Of a stretch of DNA of 64,000 nucleotides, positions 11,055 to 22,287 are shown piece by piece. Origin of the DNA: Diospyros lotus (lineage: Eukaryota > Streptophyta > Magnoliopsida > Ericales > Ebenaceae); the NCBI RefSeq assembly GCF_014633365.1, contig NC_068344.1, forward strand, positions 8,633,669-8,697,668. The letters are read 5' to 3'. Position numbers and translations under genes: made by a program. Numbering within the stretch: the first letter of the stretch is position 1; every line of letters begins with the position of its first letter. Under the pieces are notes generated by a model. It was not told where the DNA came from. It searched no databases and was given only the letters and a program-made list of their open reading frames with translations.

Positions 11055-12165
11055 AAGAAAAATCCAAGGGTCACGAGCCCTAGGCTGTCCCCAAAGGTGG
11101 ACTAATGGCCACGGAAGAACTCTAGCCTAACACCCTCCTCCGTGAGGAAGTGGCTAAAATTCAAGGGTCACGAGCCCTAGGCCGTCCCCAAAGGTGGACT
11201 AATGGCCACGGAAGAACTCTAGCCTAACACCCTCCTCCGTGAGGGAGTGGCTAAAATCCAAGGGTCACAAGCCCTAGGCCGTCCCTAAAAGTGGACTAAT
11301 GGTCACAGAAGAACTTTAGCCTAACACCCTCCTCCGTGAGGGAGTGGCTAAAATCCAAGGGTCACGAGTCCTAAGCCGTCCCCAAAGGTAGACTAATGGC
11401 CACGGAAAAATTCTAGCCCAACACCCTCCTCCGCGAGGGAATGGCTAAAATCCAAGGGTCACGAGCCCTAGATCGTCCCCAAAAGGTGGACTAATGGCCA
11501 CGAAAAAACTCTAGCCCAACACCCTCATCCGCGAGGGAGTGGCTAAAATCCAAGGGTCACGAGCCCTAGGCTGTCCTCAAGGTGGACTAATGGCCCCGAA
11601 AAATCTCTAGCCCAACACCCTCCTCCGCGAGGGAGTGACTAAAATTCAAGTGTCACGAGCCCTAGGTCGTCTTCGAAAGTGGACTAATGGCCAAGGAAAA
11701 ATTCTAGCCCAACACCCTCATCCGCGAGGGAGTGGCTAAAATCCAAGGGTCACGAGCCCTAGGCCGTCCTCAAGGTGGACTAATGGCCCCGAAAAATCTC
11801 TAGCCCAACACCCTCCTCTGCGAGGGAGTGACTAAAATTCAAGGGTCACGAGCCCTAGTCCGTCCTCGAAAGTGGACTAATGGCCAAGGAAAAATTCTAG
11901 CCCAACACCCTCCTCCGCGAGGGAATGGCTAAAATCCAAGGGTCAAGTGCCCTAGGCCGTCCACAAATAGAAGGTGGACTAATGGCCGGAAGAAACTCAA
12001 CACCCTCCTCGACGAGGGAGTGACAAGAACCCAAGGGTCAGGATCCTAAGCCATTCCCAAGCCGAAGGTGAACTAATGGCAAAAAAAAAAAAAAAATCAA
12101 AGCCCAGTACCCTCTTCTGCGTGGGAGTGACTGAAATCCAAAGGTCAAGAGACCAAGGGATCCCA
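11055..12165 (+). repeat. About 12 tandem copies of a 97-bp repeat in element A
   Basis: The landmark AAGGGTCACGAG (or variants) recurs at about 11065, 11163, 11260, 11357, 11454, 11552, 11648, 11745, 11841, 11938, 12033 and 12140. Spacing is 95-98 bp until the degenerate last copy. Each unit has GGTGGACTAATGGCC and CCCTCCTCCG..GAGGGAGTGG, the latter a small inverted repeat. It lies between the coding remnant and the 3' LTR, as in Tat/Ogre elements. Confidence 0.92.
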
Positions 12166-12397
12166 TCTTGACAAGAGGATATCTCAGCCTAATCAGCCAG
12201 ACCAAGGAATCCCACTAGAGGATATTCTAGCCTGACCAAGAGAAGAAAGACAGAGGTCAAGGAAGGAAAACCATAGCTGGACACAAGCCAAAAGGAGCTC
12301 AACAGACGTGACTTAGATTGAGAAATCTCAAACCACACCTGTGACAAAGAAAAGCTAAAGAAATTGGTTAGTCGACTTATTTTGTTGTTATTAATAA

Positions 12398-12429
<32 letters not shown>

Positions 12430-12432
<3 letters not shown>

Positions 12433-12830
12433 GGGCAGGTGACCCAAGGTCGGCCATAGGCGACCTCAGCATACATATATATATATGCATTTACATTAAA
12501 GTATTTATATATATATACACATTGAAAAAAAAATTAGAAAAAGTAAGGAAGGGGGCAAGATCCCCAAGGGTCGGCCATGGCCGACCCAATATATCTATAT
12601 ATGTATATATATATTTATATATTAAAAAAAAAAAAAGCAAGCAAACGAGCAGGGGGGCAAGCACCCCAAGGGTGGCTGGCCTAGCCAGCCTTGGCTGAGG
12701 GAGGCCAGGTCAGTCCTGGCCGCACCTCAGCCATGGCCGAGCTTGGCCAGGGCGTGGCCGAGGCTGAGCGCGGCCATGCCGAGATCTGGCCTCGGCCAGG
12801 CAGACCTTTGCCTGGTCGAGGAAGAAGATA
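12430..12830. repeat. GC-rich palindromic blocks alternating with AT runs
   Basis: Three diverged repeats of about 120 bp each have GGGGCAAG.CCCCAAGG followed by a GGTCGGCC..GGCCGACC palindrome, then AT dinucleotide runs and poly-A. The second contains a perfect 20-nt palindrome GGGTCGGCCATGGCCGACCC at 12568-12587. The third extends into 12670-12810 with many GGCC, CAGCC and TGGCC self-complementary words. The ORFs across it are low-complexity artefacts. Confidence 0.75.
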
Positions 12831-13049
12831 CATTTAAAAAAAAAATAGAGAAAGAAAGATAAAAGTAAAAAATAATAAAATAAAAATAATATAAATAGAA
12901 AAAGCAAGGAAAAAAAACTAACCTCAAGAGTTTGGGGTTTGGTTGTCTCATACTTAAAAATACTCTTGTGCACCTTGGGAAAAATTTACAGTCAAATAAA
13001 CTTAGAAATTAAGTTACTCCTCGACCCAGCAAGATTCTCAGCTCGGCTC

Positions 13050-13065
13050 AAAGAGTGGGGGCAAG
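13050..13065 (+). promoter_or_regulatory. Polypurine tract of element A
   Basis: AAAGAGTGGGGGCAAG lies directly before the 3' LTR, the expected site for priming plus-strand DNA synthesis. Confidence 0.75.
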
Positions 13066-13515
13066 TGATGTGGCACCACCTAGAATTACTAGAATACCCA
13101 TACGCGCTAATAGTCTCACCTGCCACGTGGATCACCGAAGAGACCGACACGTGGCAAGTCAACACTCCGGAGCGGAGCCCGGGAAATCCAGGCCGAACTG
13201 CAAGACCCGTTCCAACTTGACTGGGATTCTCGGGAGTCGTGCCCGCTCATCTCGGGTACCCCAAAACGGGTTCGCCTATAAAAGACAAGGACTCTCGCCA
13301 GGTATATCCAAGCTCTACAGCTCTCTCATTTACTTCTGCTTGCATTTACTCTACTGATTTGAGCGTCGGAATCCACCCCGGGGGATCCTAGCCCCGGCCC
13401 TCCATTGTCTTGCAGGTTCTACACCCGAGGTCTGACATCACCAAGTCCGAGGTACCATTCCCAAGGTCCAGTCGCAAAGGTGGCATGTGGTGATCGGTCC
13501 CAAATACCATCATCA
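13066..13515 (+). repeat. 3' LTR of element A (450 bp)
   Basis: Same length and ends as the 5' LTR. About 18 substitutions by eye and no length change. TATAAAA at 13277-13283. Followed by TSD AGAAT at 13516-13520. Confidence 0.93.
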
Positions 13516-13615
13516 AGAATGATAATTAAAAATTACTCTATATCGTTCCGTTACTTTTCACCCTCACAAAAATAGTGAGGGTGATATCACCCCGTTAAAA
13601 GGGTGAACAAAATCG

Positions 13616-15574
13616 CTCTCCTCATCATCTGTTAGAATTAATGATAGCAACATGTCTTTATCATCAGTTCATCACCAGGCAACTATCAACCCCTCTAGAT
13701 TGGGCCAAATATACTGCATGCTTCGTGTTGAGGTGTTTTTTAAATATAGTAATTATTTATTTTTAATTAATATTTTAAATATTATTTAATAGAGAATTAT
13801 TTTTTTTAAAGTACACATATTTCTTTTAAGTAAAATAAGAGACCTGCTTTTTATGAAAAGTATAAAAACTTTTTATTAATAAATATACTGTAACTTTTAT
13901 AAATATCGGCTTTCTTTATAATTAAATCACTTTTTAATACCTTATTATGCTTTTTAGTTATTTTTTAATTTATATTATAATAATAAAATATTAGCCATAG
14001 ACTTATCACTTGCTTTCGATGTTAATAAACATAATACGATACCCACTTGTCAAATATTACTTTATTAACGTTACTTTCATGACACAATAAGGCAACAATA
14101 CTTGACAGACCCATATACTTTCAAATTTGAGGGTACACAATATCATAGCTGAGTTTAGGTTTTTTTTTTTTTTTCCTTTTTCTCTAGTGATAAATGAAAG
14201 TCAAAATTTGATCTCATTTTCATTGGAGCTTAAATTGCGTTATAATTTAATGTAATTTGAGGCATTTGCATAGAAATTGTTTATAAATTAAAAATTACTT
14301 TATAGGACTTGGGTGATAAGGTTCACATATCCAAATTGTTCATTAACTTTGTATTCAAACTTAAACACCTTTGTATTCAAACTTAAACACCAAAGTCTAG
14401 CCTCAAGTTGAGGCCTAAGACCAACACCACTCTACGGCCCAGCCCACCTTTGTTTTCAAACTTGAACACCAAAGTCTACCCTCAAACTTTGAGGCCCAAG
14501 ACCAACTCCACTCTCCTCGTTGAGAGAGTTGGCCTTGCCTTTTTACTAAAAGACTCCATCTACATTGCTATCCTTTAGTTCTTGCGATTAGGATAGTTCA
14601 TTAACTTCAGTTTATTAGATGTAACGGGTAAATAATTGAAGGTTGTTGTGTCATCTTAGTCAATGTTCACCTTAACCCAAGTTCTCAATAAAACAAAAAA
14701 ACAAAAAGAATCTCTATATGCCAAAAATTAACCCAACTAATGAGTTTTAGGACATTGTCTGAAACAAGGTAAGAAGTATTAAATGTTTAGACTTACTTAA
14801 TTTACTTATGAGAGTTTCTATCTTTTTATATAAGCGATAGAATCGAGATATTTAGAATTATCATCTTTGAAATTCTTAAACTATATGATTCTAAGTTATA
14901 AGAAATTATTATGAGATGAACTAATAAAAATTATGTTTATCCTTAATTTTGCGGATAAGATATGAGTCAGATTGAGATATGACTTTTGAATTATTTAGAC
15001 ATGAGATGAATTAATGATTTTTTATTAATAATTATTTTTTGAGAGAATTGTACTTTTTTTTCTTACTATTTAATGATATAAAATAAGATAAAATTTTGAC
15101 TATTTCTGCATTTTGAATACTCCAACGTCATTTTGTCGTAAGAGCGTGACAATCCCATGGGAGTGGGAGAAAGTTGCCCCCACTTGCCCGTAAGATAATT
15201 TAGTCCGGGCATTTATCTTGAGGAGAAATGATGTATTTGGACAAAACTGTCCTTGTATTATATGAATTGAAATTTCTTCTCTTTCATTGGCATCCCAACG
15301 TCCCTTTCTCTTGGTGGATTTTTATAAATTGGACCATTAATCCAATGCGTGAGTTGACCCGTTTCACGGGTTTTGAGGGTACAAGTCAGTTTTTGTTATT
15401 TTATTTGGACGAGATGGGCATTTTTGTAAAATGGAAAATTAAGCCAAGGTATTATAAATATCAATTCCCTTTTTAAAACAAGTAAGGAATAGTATTACCT
15501 TGAGAATTATTTTTTATTAAATGTTAAATAATATTATTTATTTTATTATTATCTCATCAGAACTTAATATTTGT
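13616..15574 (+). repeat. Upstream flank of unit 2, proximal to element A
   Basis: No gene. 13625-13740 (GATAGCAACATG, ATACTGCATGCTTC) matches the unit 2/3 junction at 27655-27715 and marks the left edge of the duplicated unit. From 13741 it follows 392-1700 of unit 1, including the doubled 81-bp block at about 14360-14512. The segment 15225-15570 matches 43180-43500 in unit 3. Confidence 0.75.
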
Positions 15575-15587
15575 AACCAAGCAATGA

Positions 15588-16464
15588 CCGAGCCAGAAAT
15601 TTTAGCAAAAATTAAACCCTAAAATTCTAAATTTTGTCTAAAATTAAATAATATAAAAAAATTAAAAATAATATAATATAAAAATATATATATATCAATA
15701 AATTATACAATCAACGTATTTTCATATTTTAATAACGTCGCACAATAATATCATTATTGATTTTATTAAATATCTATTTTTTAATATACACAACTAAGTT
15801 GTCGTTCAATCATTAATCTCTAATTTGATTGCATAGCCGAGTCTTGATAAACTTCATGACAGATTGTCATTTAATCATTAATTTTCAATTCAATTACGAA
15901 GTCGAATCTTGACAAACTTCATACCAGAAAATATGTTTTCTACCATAGTTTTAAATATATAATTGATAAATTTATAACAAAAATAAAAAAATTAATCCCT
16001 TTAATTAAAACATAATTAAAGAAATGGTCAAGGAATGTTAACATACACAAAAAAAAAGTGGATCAAATTTTCATATATTTTATTTTTAATTTTTGGCCGA
16101 TACTGAAAAAAACACTGGTAGTCGCCACCAGCCACCATGACCGATGATTTTTGACGATCTGAGGCAATCACTCGACACCCTTATTCTCATCGATCAACAT
16201 ACACAAAAAATTAATAAAATCTAATGGCCAAATTTCATAAATCTAAGTTTAAACTTTTGGCCAAATCCAATACGCGTAAATAGATTTGAAAATTGTTATC
16301 AGCCATCGTGGCCGGTTGTTTTTGGCAATAAAAGGCAATCACCTTCAAAGAATAGACATTTAGAAAAAAAAAATAAAAAATATTAAATTATTAAATATAA
16401 TAATTTTTCTAAAAATCTAGGTGTTCAACTGCCCACCTTTGGCTGCACGTGGCTCCGCCACTGC
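15588..16464 (-). mobile_element. 877-bp nonautonomous insertion with 13-bp TSD AACCAAGCAATGA
   Basis: Perfect 13-bp repeats AACCAAGCAATGA lie at 15575-15587 and 16465-16477. Units 1 (about 1760) and 3 (about 43496) have the empty site. The right end read on the minus strand starts CAGTGGCGGAGCCACGTG, a phrase common at ends of plant dispersed repeats. The left end is CCGAGCCAG, a short imperfect inverted match. No protein domain. The long TSD suggests target-primed retroposition, but the inverted ends argue for a DNA element, so the class is open. Confidence 0.65.
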
Positions 16465-16477
16465 AACCAAGCAATGA

Positions 16478-17440
16478 TTAGCCATCATGGTATCTAAAAT
16501 TCTAGGATGACCCCACCTTAAGAATTTCAGTATATATGTAGCATTTAATTTCAATTTTTGACTATTTTAATATTTAATTTCAACATTGACTATTTCATTA
16601 TATTTAGTCCCAACATTTATATTGAGGAGAAGTGATATATTTGGATAAAAAAGTCCTTATATTATATGAATGAGATTTCTTACGTCTTTCCACTGTATTA
16701 AGCTAATGTCCAGCTCCATGGATTTTGAGGGCATAAGTCAATTTTTTTTTTTTTTAATTTGGACGTGATGGACATTTTTGTAAAATAGAAAATTAAGCCA
16801 AGGTATTATAATATCAAATCCCTTTTGTAGAACAAATAAGGAATAGTTTTACCCTCAGAAATAATTTTCTACAAACTGTTAAACAATATTATTTAATTAT
16901 ATTATTATTTTATTTTATTATTAGTTTTATCTCATCATAATTTAATATTTATACCAAATGACCACGATTGTCATTCATCTTCAAAACTTTACAACTTCTA
17001 GGATGGTCCCACTTTACAAGTCTTGGTATATATATAACATTTAATTTCAATTTTGACTATTTCAATGTTTAAAGACAATACAAAACGAATAAAATCCCAC
17101 CAACTCTTCTTTGTTGTCACTTTTAACATATTCTTATTAGTTTTGCACCCATATTCAATCATCAAATGGCAATATGCTTAATCTGAAATTAATTATCAAT
17201 ACAATGTGAGCGGTGTTTAATATTAACAACTTTTGTATTTGACGGAGCACCACCAATACTCTTCAAGTATGGTAGCATTTTCCATGAAATTGACACTTCT
17301 TTGGAAGATTGTGAGAGAGCTTGTTGTCTAGTGTGGGATGGAAAAGAAAAGTAAGAGATGATGACTAATGAGCGAGGCTGAGCCCCATACCCCATGGACA
17401 AAGAAGAGTCAGAAGTATTCGCAAGTTGGAGGGGCCGGTT
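16478..17440 (+). repeat. Promoter-proximal flank of unit 2 with a partial internal duplication
   Basis: No gene. 16590-17060 repeats much of 15205-16560 (shared words GAGGAGAA.TGAT.TATTTGGA, GACATTTTTGTAAAAT, AAGCCAAGGTATTATAA), so unit 2 carries this module twice where unit 1 has it once. 17260-17440 is the conserved block TACTCTTCAAGTATGGTAGC through GCAAGTTGGAGGGG, shared with units 1 and 3. Confidence 0.65.
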
Positions 17441-19168
17441 GATGAGGAATTTGATCCGATTTTCATTCGCAGCTGATCCGATTTTATTTTTTTATTTTTT
17501 CGGCTCCTTAAGGAAAATAGGTCTTTATCTTTTATTTTTATTTTATTTAGGGGTATTTGTTAATCAAAATATGGGGTGAAAAAGTCAAAATATGAGATGC
17601 ATTTCGAACTTTTATCATTTTTAATATATTTATTAAGTTTATTTGACCATTCTTAGAAAAATCATTTTATGACCTCCTATCTTATTAAAAATAAGATATG
17701 CATATCTCTCATCCCTTTCAAGATGAGCATATTTTCGTCCTTGCATATAAGAAAAAAATGATACATATGTTTTTTAATTCATTTCAAAGAATTTAACAAA
17801 CAGTTTGATAAAAATTTTGGAATGCTTCTTAATTTTATCTTAATTATTTTATATCTTATTCCAAAAATTATTCTGATTTTATCTTGTTTATTTTAATAAA
17901 TATTATCTTAATGGGTTTGACCACAGAAAATAATCTAGCCCAACTGATTTGTATTTTTCAGCCTTGGTCCTTAAATATTTGGCCCAGAAAAAAAGGACTT
18001 GGCTGTGGGTCAAAATTAAAAATGAAAACCAAAAATGGGCGCGGTTTTAGCCCAGCCCAGCTGGGAGGGCTAGGCTAAACCACCGGCCTAAAAGAAAAAA
18101 AAAAAAATGAAAAAGAAGAAGAGGACCAACCCAGAAGAGGAACCCGCGCCCCTTCGTCTTCTTCTTCTTCCTCCATCTGCTACAGAGACTCGCGCCGGAT
18201 ATGATTCCGTTGGATCTGTCGATTCGCCTCTGGTTCCGGTGGTCGACTCCGCTTCTGTCTCTTCCCAATGCTGTCGAGCGCCAGGAACGGAGAAGACGAA
18301 GGTCTCCTATTGCCTCCACCATCGCCGCTTCCCATCGCCGTCAAGCGTCAGGAACGGTGAAGATTAAGGGTCTCCTTCCTCCAACGTTGCTTCCGCCACC
18401 GCCGACGGTCCATCTCTGCCTCGTGTTCCCGTCGCGGTCGCCCGCTGCCGCATCTACAGGATCTGCAGGTCGAGAACATCCCGACTTGCTGTTTTACGGC
18501 GAAACAGCAAATTTTACAGAATTTGATTTTTTGATTGAATTTCGTGAGAAAATAAATCTTATTTCTGATAAAATAAAATAAATCTTATCTCTCGGTTCTA
18601 CTTGTAAAATAAGAAAACAAATCCAATCTCTGGTAAATAAATCCAATCTGATCAGAATGGGATGATGTGTAATCTTACGTGTGAAACATGTGAATTTATA
18701 TGACGATATTAAATAATTAATATAAAATTGATAAGGATTCGACATGAGTCAACTGCCGTACCATTGAGTAAACTGCCGTTCAGTTTGGTATAGGAAAATT
18801 ATTGGACGCGTTACAGTCTCTGCAGCATATAACAAAGACTATGGAGTCAACTGCCGTGTCTGAACATATTATTCTCATTAGGAAATGTTGGTAATGGAGA
18901 CAAAGGATCCACAATTTATGGGATCCCACAAATTGTGGATTTATGTGTTCGTATTTTCTTGGGTTGCTTTCTCTATTTTTTAGGTTGAATAATGGGAAAT
19001 TTAGTTAGTTTTGTATATAAGATGTGGTAGATTGATTGTATGTTTTAATGATTATCATAAACATCATCCTTGGGTGTTTAACAGGTTCTTGTTCTCCTCC
19101 TCTTTGTTATCATTTTCTTTGCCTGCTAAGTGCACTAGCCTAGCTGTTTGGTTGCCCAGAAAATCCAG
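17441..19168 (+). repeat. Unit 2-specific upstream segment of gene 2
   Basis: At about 17441 similarity to units 1 and 3 stops, and it does not resume before gene 2. The segment contains AT-rich DNA, a CT/GC-rich stretch (18110-18480) with overlapping ORFs on both strands but no domain, and about 500 bp of AT-rich DNA before the ATG. It probably includes the promoter of gene 2. Either it came with the divergent ectodomain exons or part of it is an unclassified insertion. Confidence 0.5.
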
Positions 19169-22100
19169 ATGTCTCTTCCTATCGTTCTGTTTCTGTGCTT
19201 GTGTTCCCTATCACATCTGCAGCTTCTTCGCTCTGTTTCTGCTCATGCAGAAGACATCAATAGCAATAGCAACAGCAACAGCAACATCAAGATCAGCTGC
19301 CCCAACTCCTTTGGCTGTGGAAAATTCGAACCTCTGTATTTTCCGTTGACTAATCAGATTTATTCCCAGTGCGGCCTCTCCATAGTGTTCTGCAATGAAG
19401 ACGATCAGCTTCCTCAAGCACATATCTATGATCCAAGTGAACGGTTTTCTCTCAATAACGTAACCGAAATCTCATCCTGTACCAACGGTAGCAGCAGGAT
19501 TAAAGTCAATAACACAATCTTCAAAGCTGATTTAGATGCCAGAAATTGCAGAGCCTTGAGGAATTTGAGTTTACCCAACTCTGCTTCTCTTTCATTCTCC
19601 ATCCCTCACAATCTCACCCTCTTCCAATGCAACAGAAGCTCCTTTGCATCTAGCTCTCCCACGGATAATCTCTATTTGAACTACACAGGCTGCGATGATC
19701 ATAGCTATATTTACTACTACAAGTATCCACCACATCGTGATAACGTTTCTTATTCTCAAGCTCAACTTTTTAATGTCTGCTCCCTGATTCAGCTGCCTTT
19801 AAGTTCAGAAGAATTTGAACCTGGCGATGTCGGCGACCTATTCGAACTACTGACTGCTAGCTATTTCGTCGAATTGCAAGCGTCCGAGGATTGCCTAAAA
19901 TGTCACCGCAGAGGAGGCCAATGTCAGGAGATCGGCCAAAAATTTCGCTGCACGGCCAAAACAGGTATCCTTTGCCGCATCTAAACGTCAAATATCATGG
20001 TATCAAGCTGCTGTCGTTCATAGACAGAACTTAACCATTCTATTTTCGAGGTTTTAGAATGTGAAATTCAATTTCATTCCTTAACCTGCTGTTTATGGCA
20101 GGAGGGGTAAACGTCAAACTGGTCACCCTCATGGGTAAGAACCTTCAAAACTGACTTCTCTGTTCCCAAACCACTTTTGATTTTCCATTTTTAAAGCTTT
20201 TCCATCCACAGCCCTAGACATCCGAGTAATCATTCTGTTTCAGCCCTGCTCCTAAATGGCTTAGCTTATTTTTTGCTAGGGAAGATTATAAACTCTTTAT
20301 GAGTTAAATTGTTTTATTATTTGGTTGATAAAGTTGGAGAGACTTATAAGTTACCCCATCTTATAAGATTTTTCAACAATTTTTCTTAAAAGCTGAGATT
20401 CTTAGCTTTGTTTTCGAAGACCATACTATTGGTACTGCTTGAGCTACATCTTAAACTACACAATGCATTACAAATGACAAAAATATCTCTCGTGCCTCAC
20501 CATCACACCTCACTATCTCGCACCATCTTAGATGAAAGGTATTTTAGTCATGCGTCTCACCACCTCACTTCACTGTCTTGGGTGAAGGGTATTTTAAACA
20601 TTTTAACTATATTATATAGTCCAAGTTATAGCTCATGATATATATTAATAACATTTTTCTGTTTTCGATACCTTATAAAATGTTTAAAAAATCTATGATT
20701 GACCGAATAATATTTACATATGTTTTGATATTTATTATATGATAGAATAATGTGTTTAGATGTTAAATATTCTTATACTCATTTAAATTTATCACCGTCA
20801 TAAAGCAAAAGGATTCTTTTTTCATGAAAAATAATTATAAACGTCTACAAAAAAGGACTTGGAAGGATATAAACCTACAACCTTATACTTGTCATAGTGT
20901 TGGTCATGACCATATATAGCCACTCTTGAGGACAAGCAAAAAGGAATTTTGCTCAACTAACTTGATGAAAGTAATTTTTATGAAACTAATTAACCCACAT
21001 AACTGATCATTCAAGTCAATTTAAATATTACTTCTATGTATTGGTGTAAGTGGATATATATTTTACTCAAAAGTAGCATGTATAACCAATATAAATTTGA
21101 AATTTTATATATATGATACTTTCTGATTGCTATTTCATCTTGAAGGCTTAATTATAGGTACAGTAATTGGAACTATTGCATTAGTGGCCCTGATATTCTT
21201 GTTCTACTCTACCGAATGGAAACACTTGTCAAAAAGAATTCTTTGTTTTGCAAATCTTGGAAAAATAGATGATCAAAATGTTGAGGCTTTTCTAAAGAGC
21301 TTTGGTTCTCTTGTCCCTAAAAGATATAGCTATTTGGAGATTAAGAAAATTACCAACTCTTTCAACAATAAACTCGGTGAAGGAGGCTTTGGTGGTGTTT
21401 ATAAAGGAAAGTTACATGATGGGCACCTCGTGGCAGTGAAACTTTTGAAGGAATCAAAAGGTGATGGAGAACAATTTATTAATGAGGTTGCAAGTATAAG
21501 TCGAACATCTCATGTTAATATTGTGAGTCTATTGGGTTTCTGTTATGAGAGTGGAAAAAGGGCTCTAATTTATGAGTTCATGGCTAATGGATCTCTCGAC
21601 AAATTTATACACGATAGAAATATGCCAAAAGAACATGACTTGGGTTTGGAACAATTATATAAGATTGCAGTTGGTGTTGCTAAAGGGTTAGAGTACCTCC
21701 ATTTGGGTTGTAAGACAAGGATTTTACACTTTGATATAAAGCCTCACAACATTCTTCTAGATGAAAATTTTTGTCCTAAAATATCTGATTTCGGACTTGC
21801 TAAACAATGTCTTCATAAGCAAAGTATCATATCATTGTTTGGAACAAGAGGGACGATTGGATATATTGCCCCTGAGTTATTTTCAAGACACTACGGAGGA
21901 ATCTCTTATAAGGTAGATGTTTATAGCTATGGGATGATGATTTTGGACATAGTTGTGGGAAGAAAAAATTGGAATGATTCAGCCGTTGATTGTAGTAGTG
22001 ATATATATTTTCCAAATTGGATATACAAACATCTTGAAAAGGAACAAGAAATTGGGCTTCATTGTATTACAAGCGAGGAAGAAAATGAAAAAGCAAGAAA

Positions 22101-22287
22101 GATGATAATAGTTGGCTTGTGGTGCATACAAACCAATCCTTCAAACCGTCCATCAATAACTAAAGTGTTGGAAATGTTAGAAGGAAACCTACATTCATTA
22201 CATGTCCCACCCAAACCTCTCTTGTTTTCTATTAATGGACCGTTAATTACTGATTGTTCAACCACAGATGGCATCACATTATGTTGA
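19169..22287 (+). CDS. LRK10L-type receptor-like serine/threonine kinase, gene 2 (three exons)
   Basis: Predicted join 19169-19964, 20102-20134, 21158-22287. Introns are GT-AG and phase 1, and the total is 1959 nt (652 aa plus TGA). I chose ATG 19169 because it starts a good signal peptide (MSLPIVLFLCLCSLSHLQLL). The mature N-terminus has an Asn-Ser run from a microsatellite (about 19258-19287). The ectodomain has the GUB_WAK pattern (CPNSFGCG, SQCGLSIVFC, CLKCxxxGGQC) but is only about half identical to gene 1. The membrane helix starts at about 277 (GTVIGTIALVALIFLFY). In the kinase, the glycine loop starts at about 350, the VAVK lysine is at about 371, HFD Asp at about 469 and DFG at about 487. 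It is non-RD, like gene 1. The kinase exon is roughly 95% identical to gene 1. The gene is intact and probably functional at the plasma membrane, and the ligand may differ from that of gene 1. Confidence 0.9.

Larger units (their letters stand above)
6708..13515 (+). mobile_element. LTR retrotransposon A, Tat-like Ty3/gypsy, gag-only, TSD AGAAT
   Basis: Complete element of 6808 bp with a perfect 5-bp TSD AGAAT (6703-6707 and 13516-13520). Order: 5' LTR, primer-binding site, damaged gag split by another insertion, a scrap of integrase end, a 97-bp tandem array, palindromic GC-rich DNA, polypurine tract, 3' LTR. No protease, reverse transcriptase or RNase H was found, so it would need helper proteins. 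By eye the LTRs differ at about 18 of 450 positions (about 96% identity), mostly transitions, so the insertion is fairly young. Gag style and 3' tandem repeats fit the Tat/Ogre lineage. Confidence 0.9.
6636..13615. mobile_element. Foldback MITE split by LTR element A
   Basis: The arms are 6636-6702 and about 13526-13615. The left arm reads CGATTTTGTTCACCC then GGTGATCATCACCTTCA and ATTTTTGTGAG. The reverse complement of the right arm reads CGATTTTGTTCACCC, GGTGATATCACCCTCA and ATTTTTGTGAG. Before element A landed, the arms would have formed a near-perfect hairpin of roughly 80-90 bp per side. Its own TSD and outer ends are not clear. Absence from the unit 2/3 junction (27630-27660) supports insertion. 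Confidence 0.6.

Noticed and set aside
11055..12165. CRISPR or protein-repeat gene
   Set aside because: Whole 97-bp units are similar (no unique spacers), frames are not kept, and the location inside an LTR element explains it.
12710..12973. 87-codon minus-strand ORF
   Set aside because: Encodes Phe/Leu runs from poly-A-rich DNA and Ala/Arg-rich sequence from the palindromic GC block. It lies in the noncoding 3' region of element A.
18047..18581. Overlapping ORFs on both strands upstream of gene 2
   Set aside because: No domain, mutually overlapping frames, and compositional bias (CTTCTTCTTC, CCGCC) typical of leader or repeat DNA.
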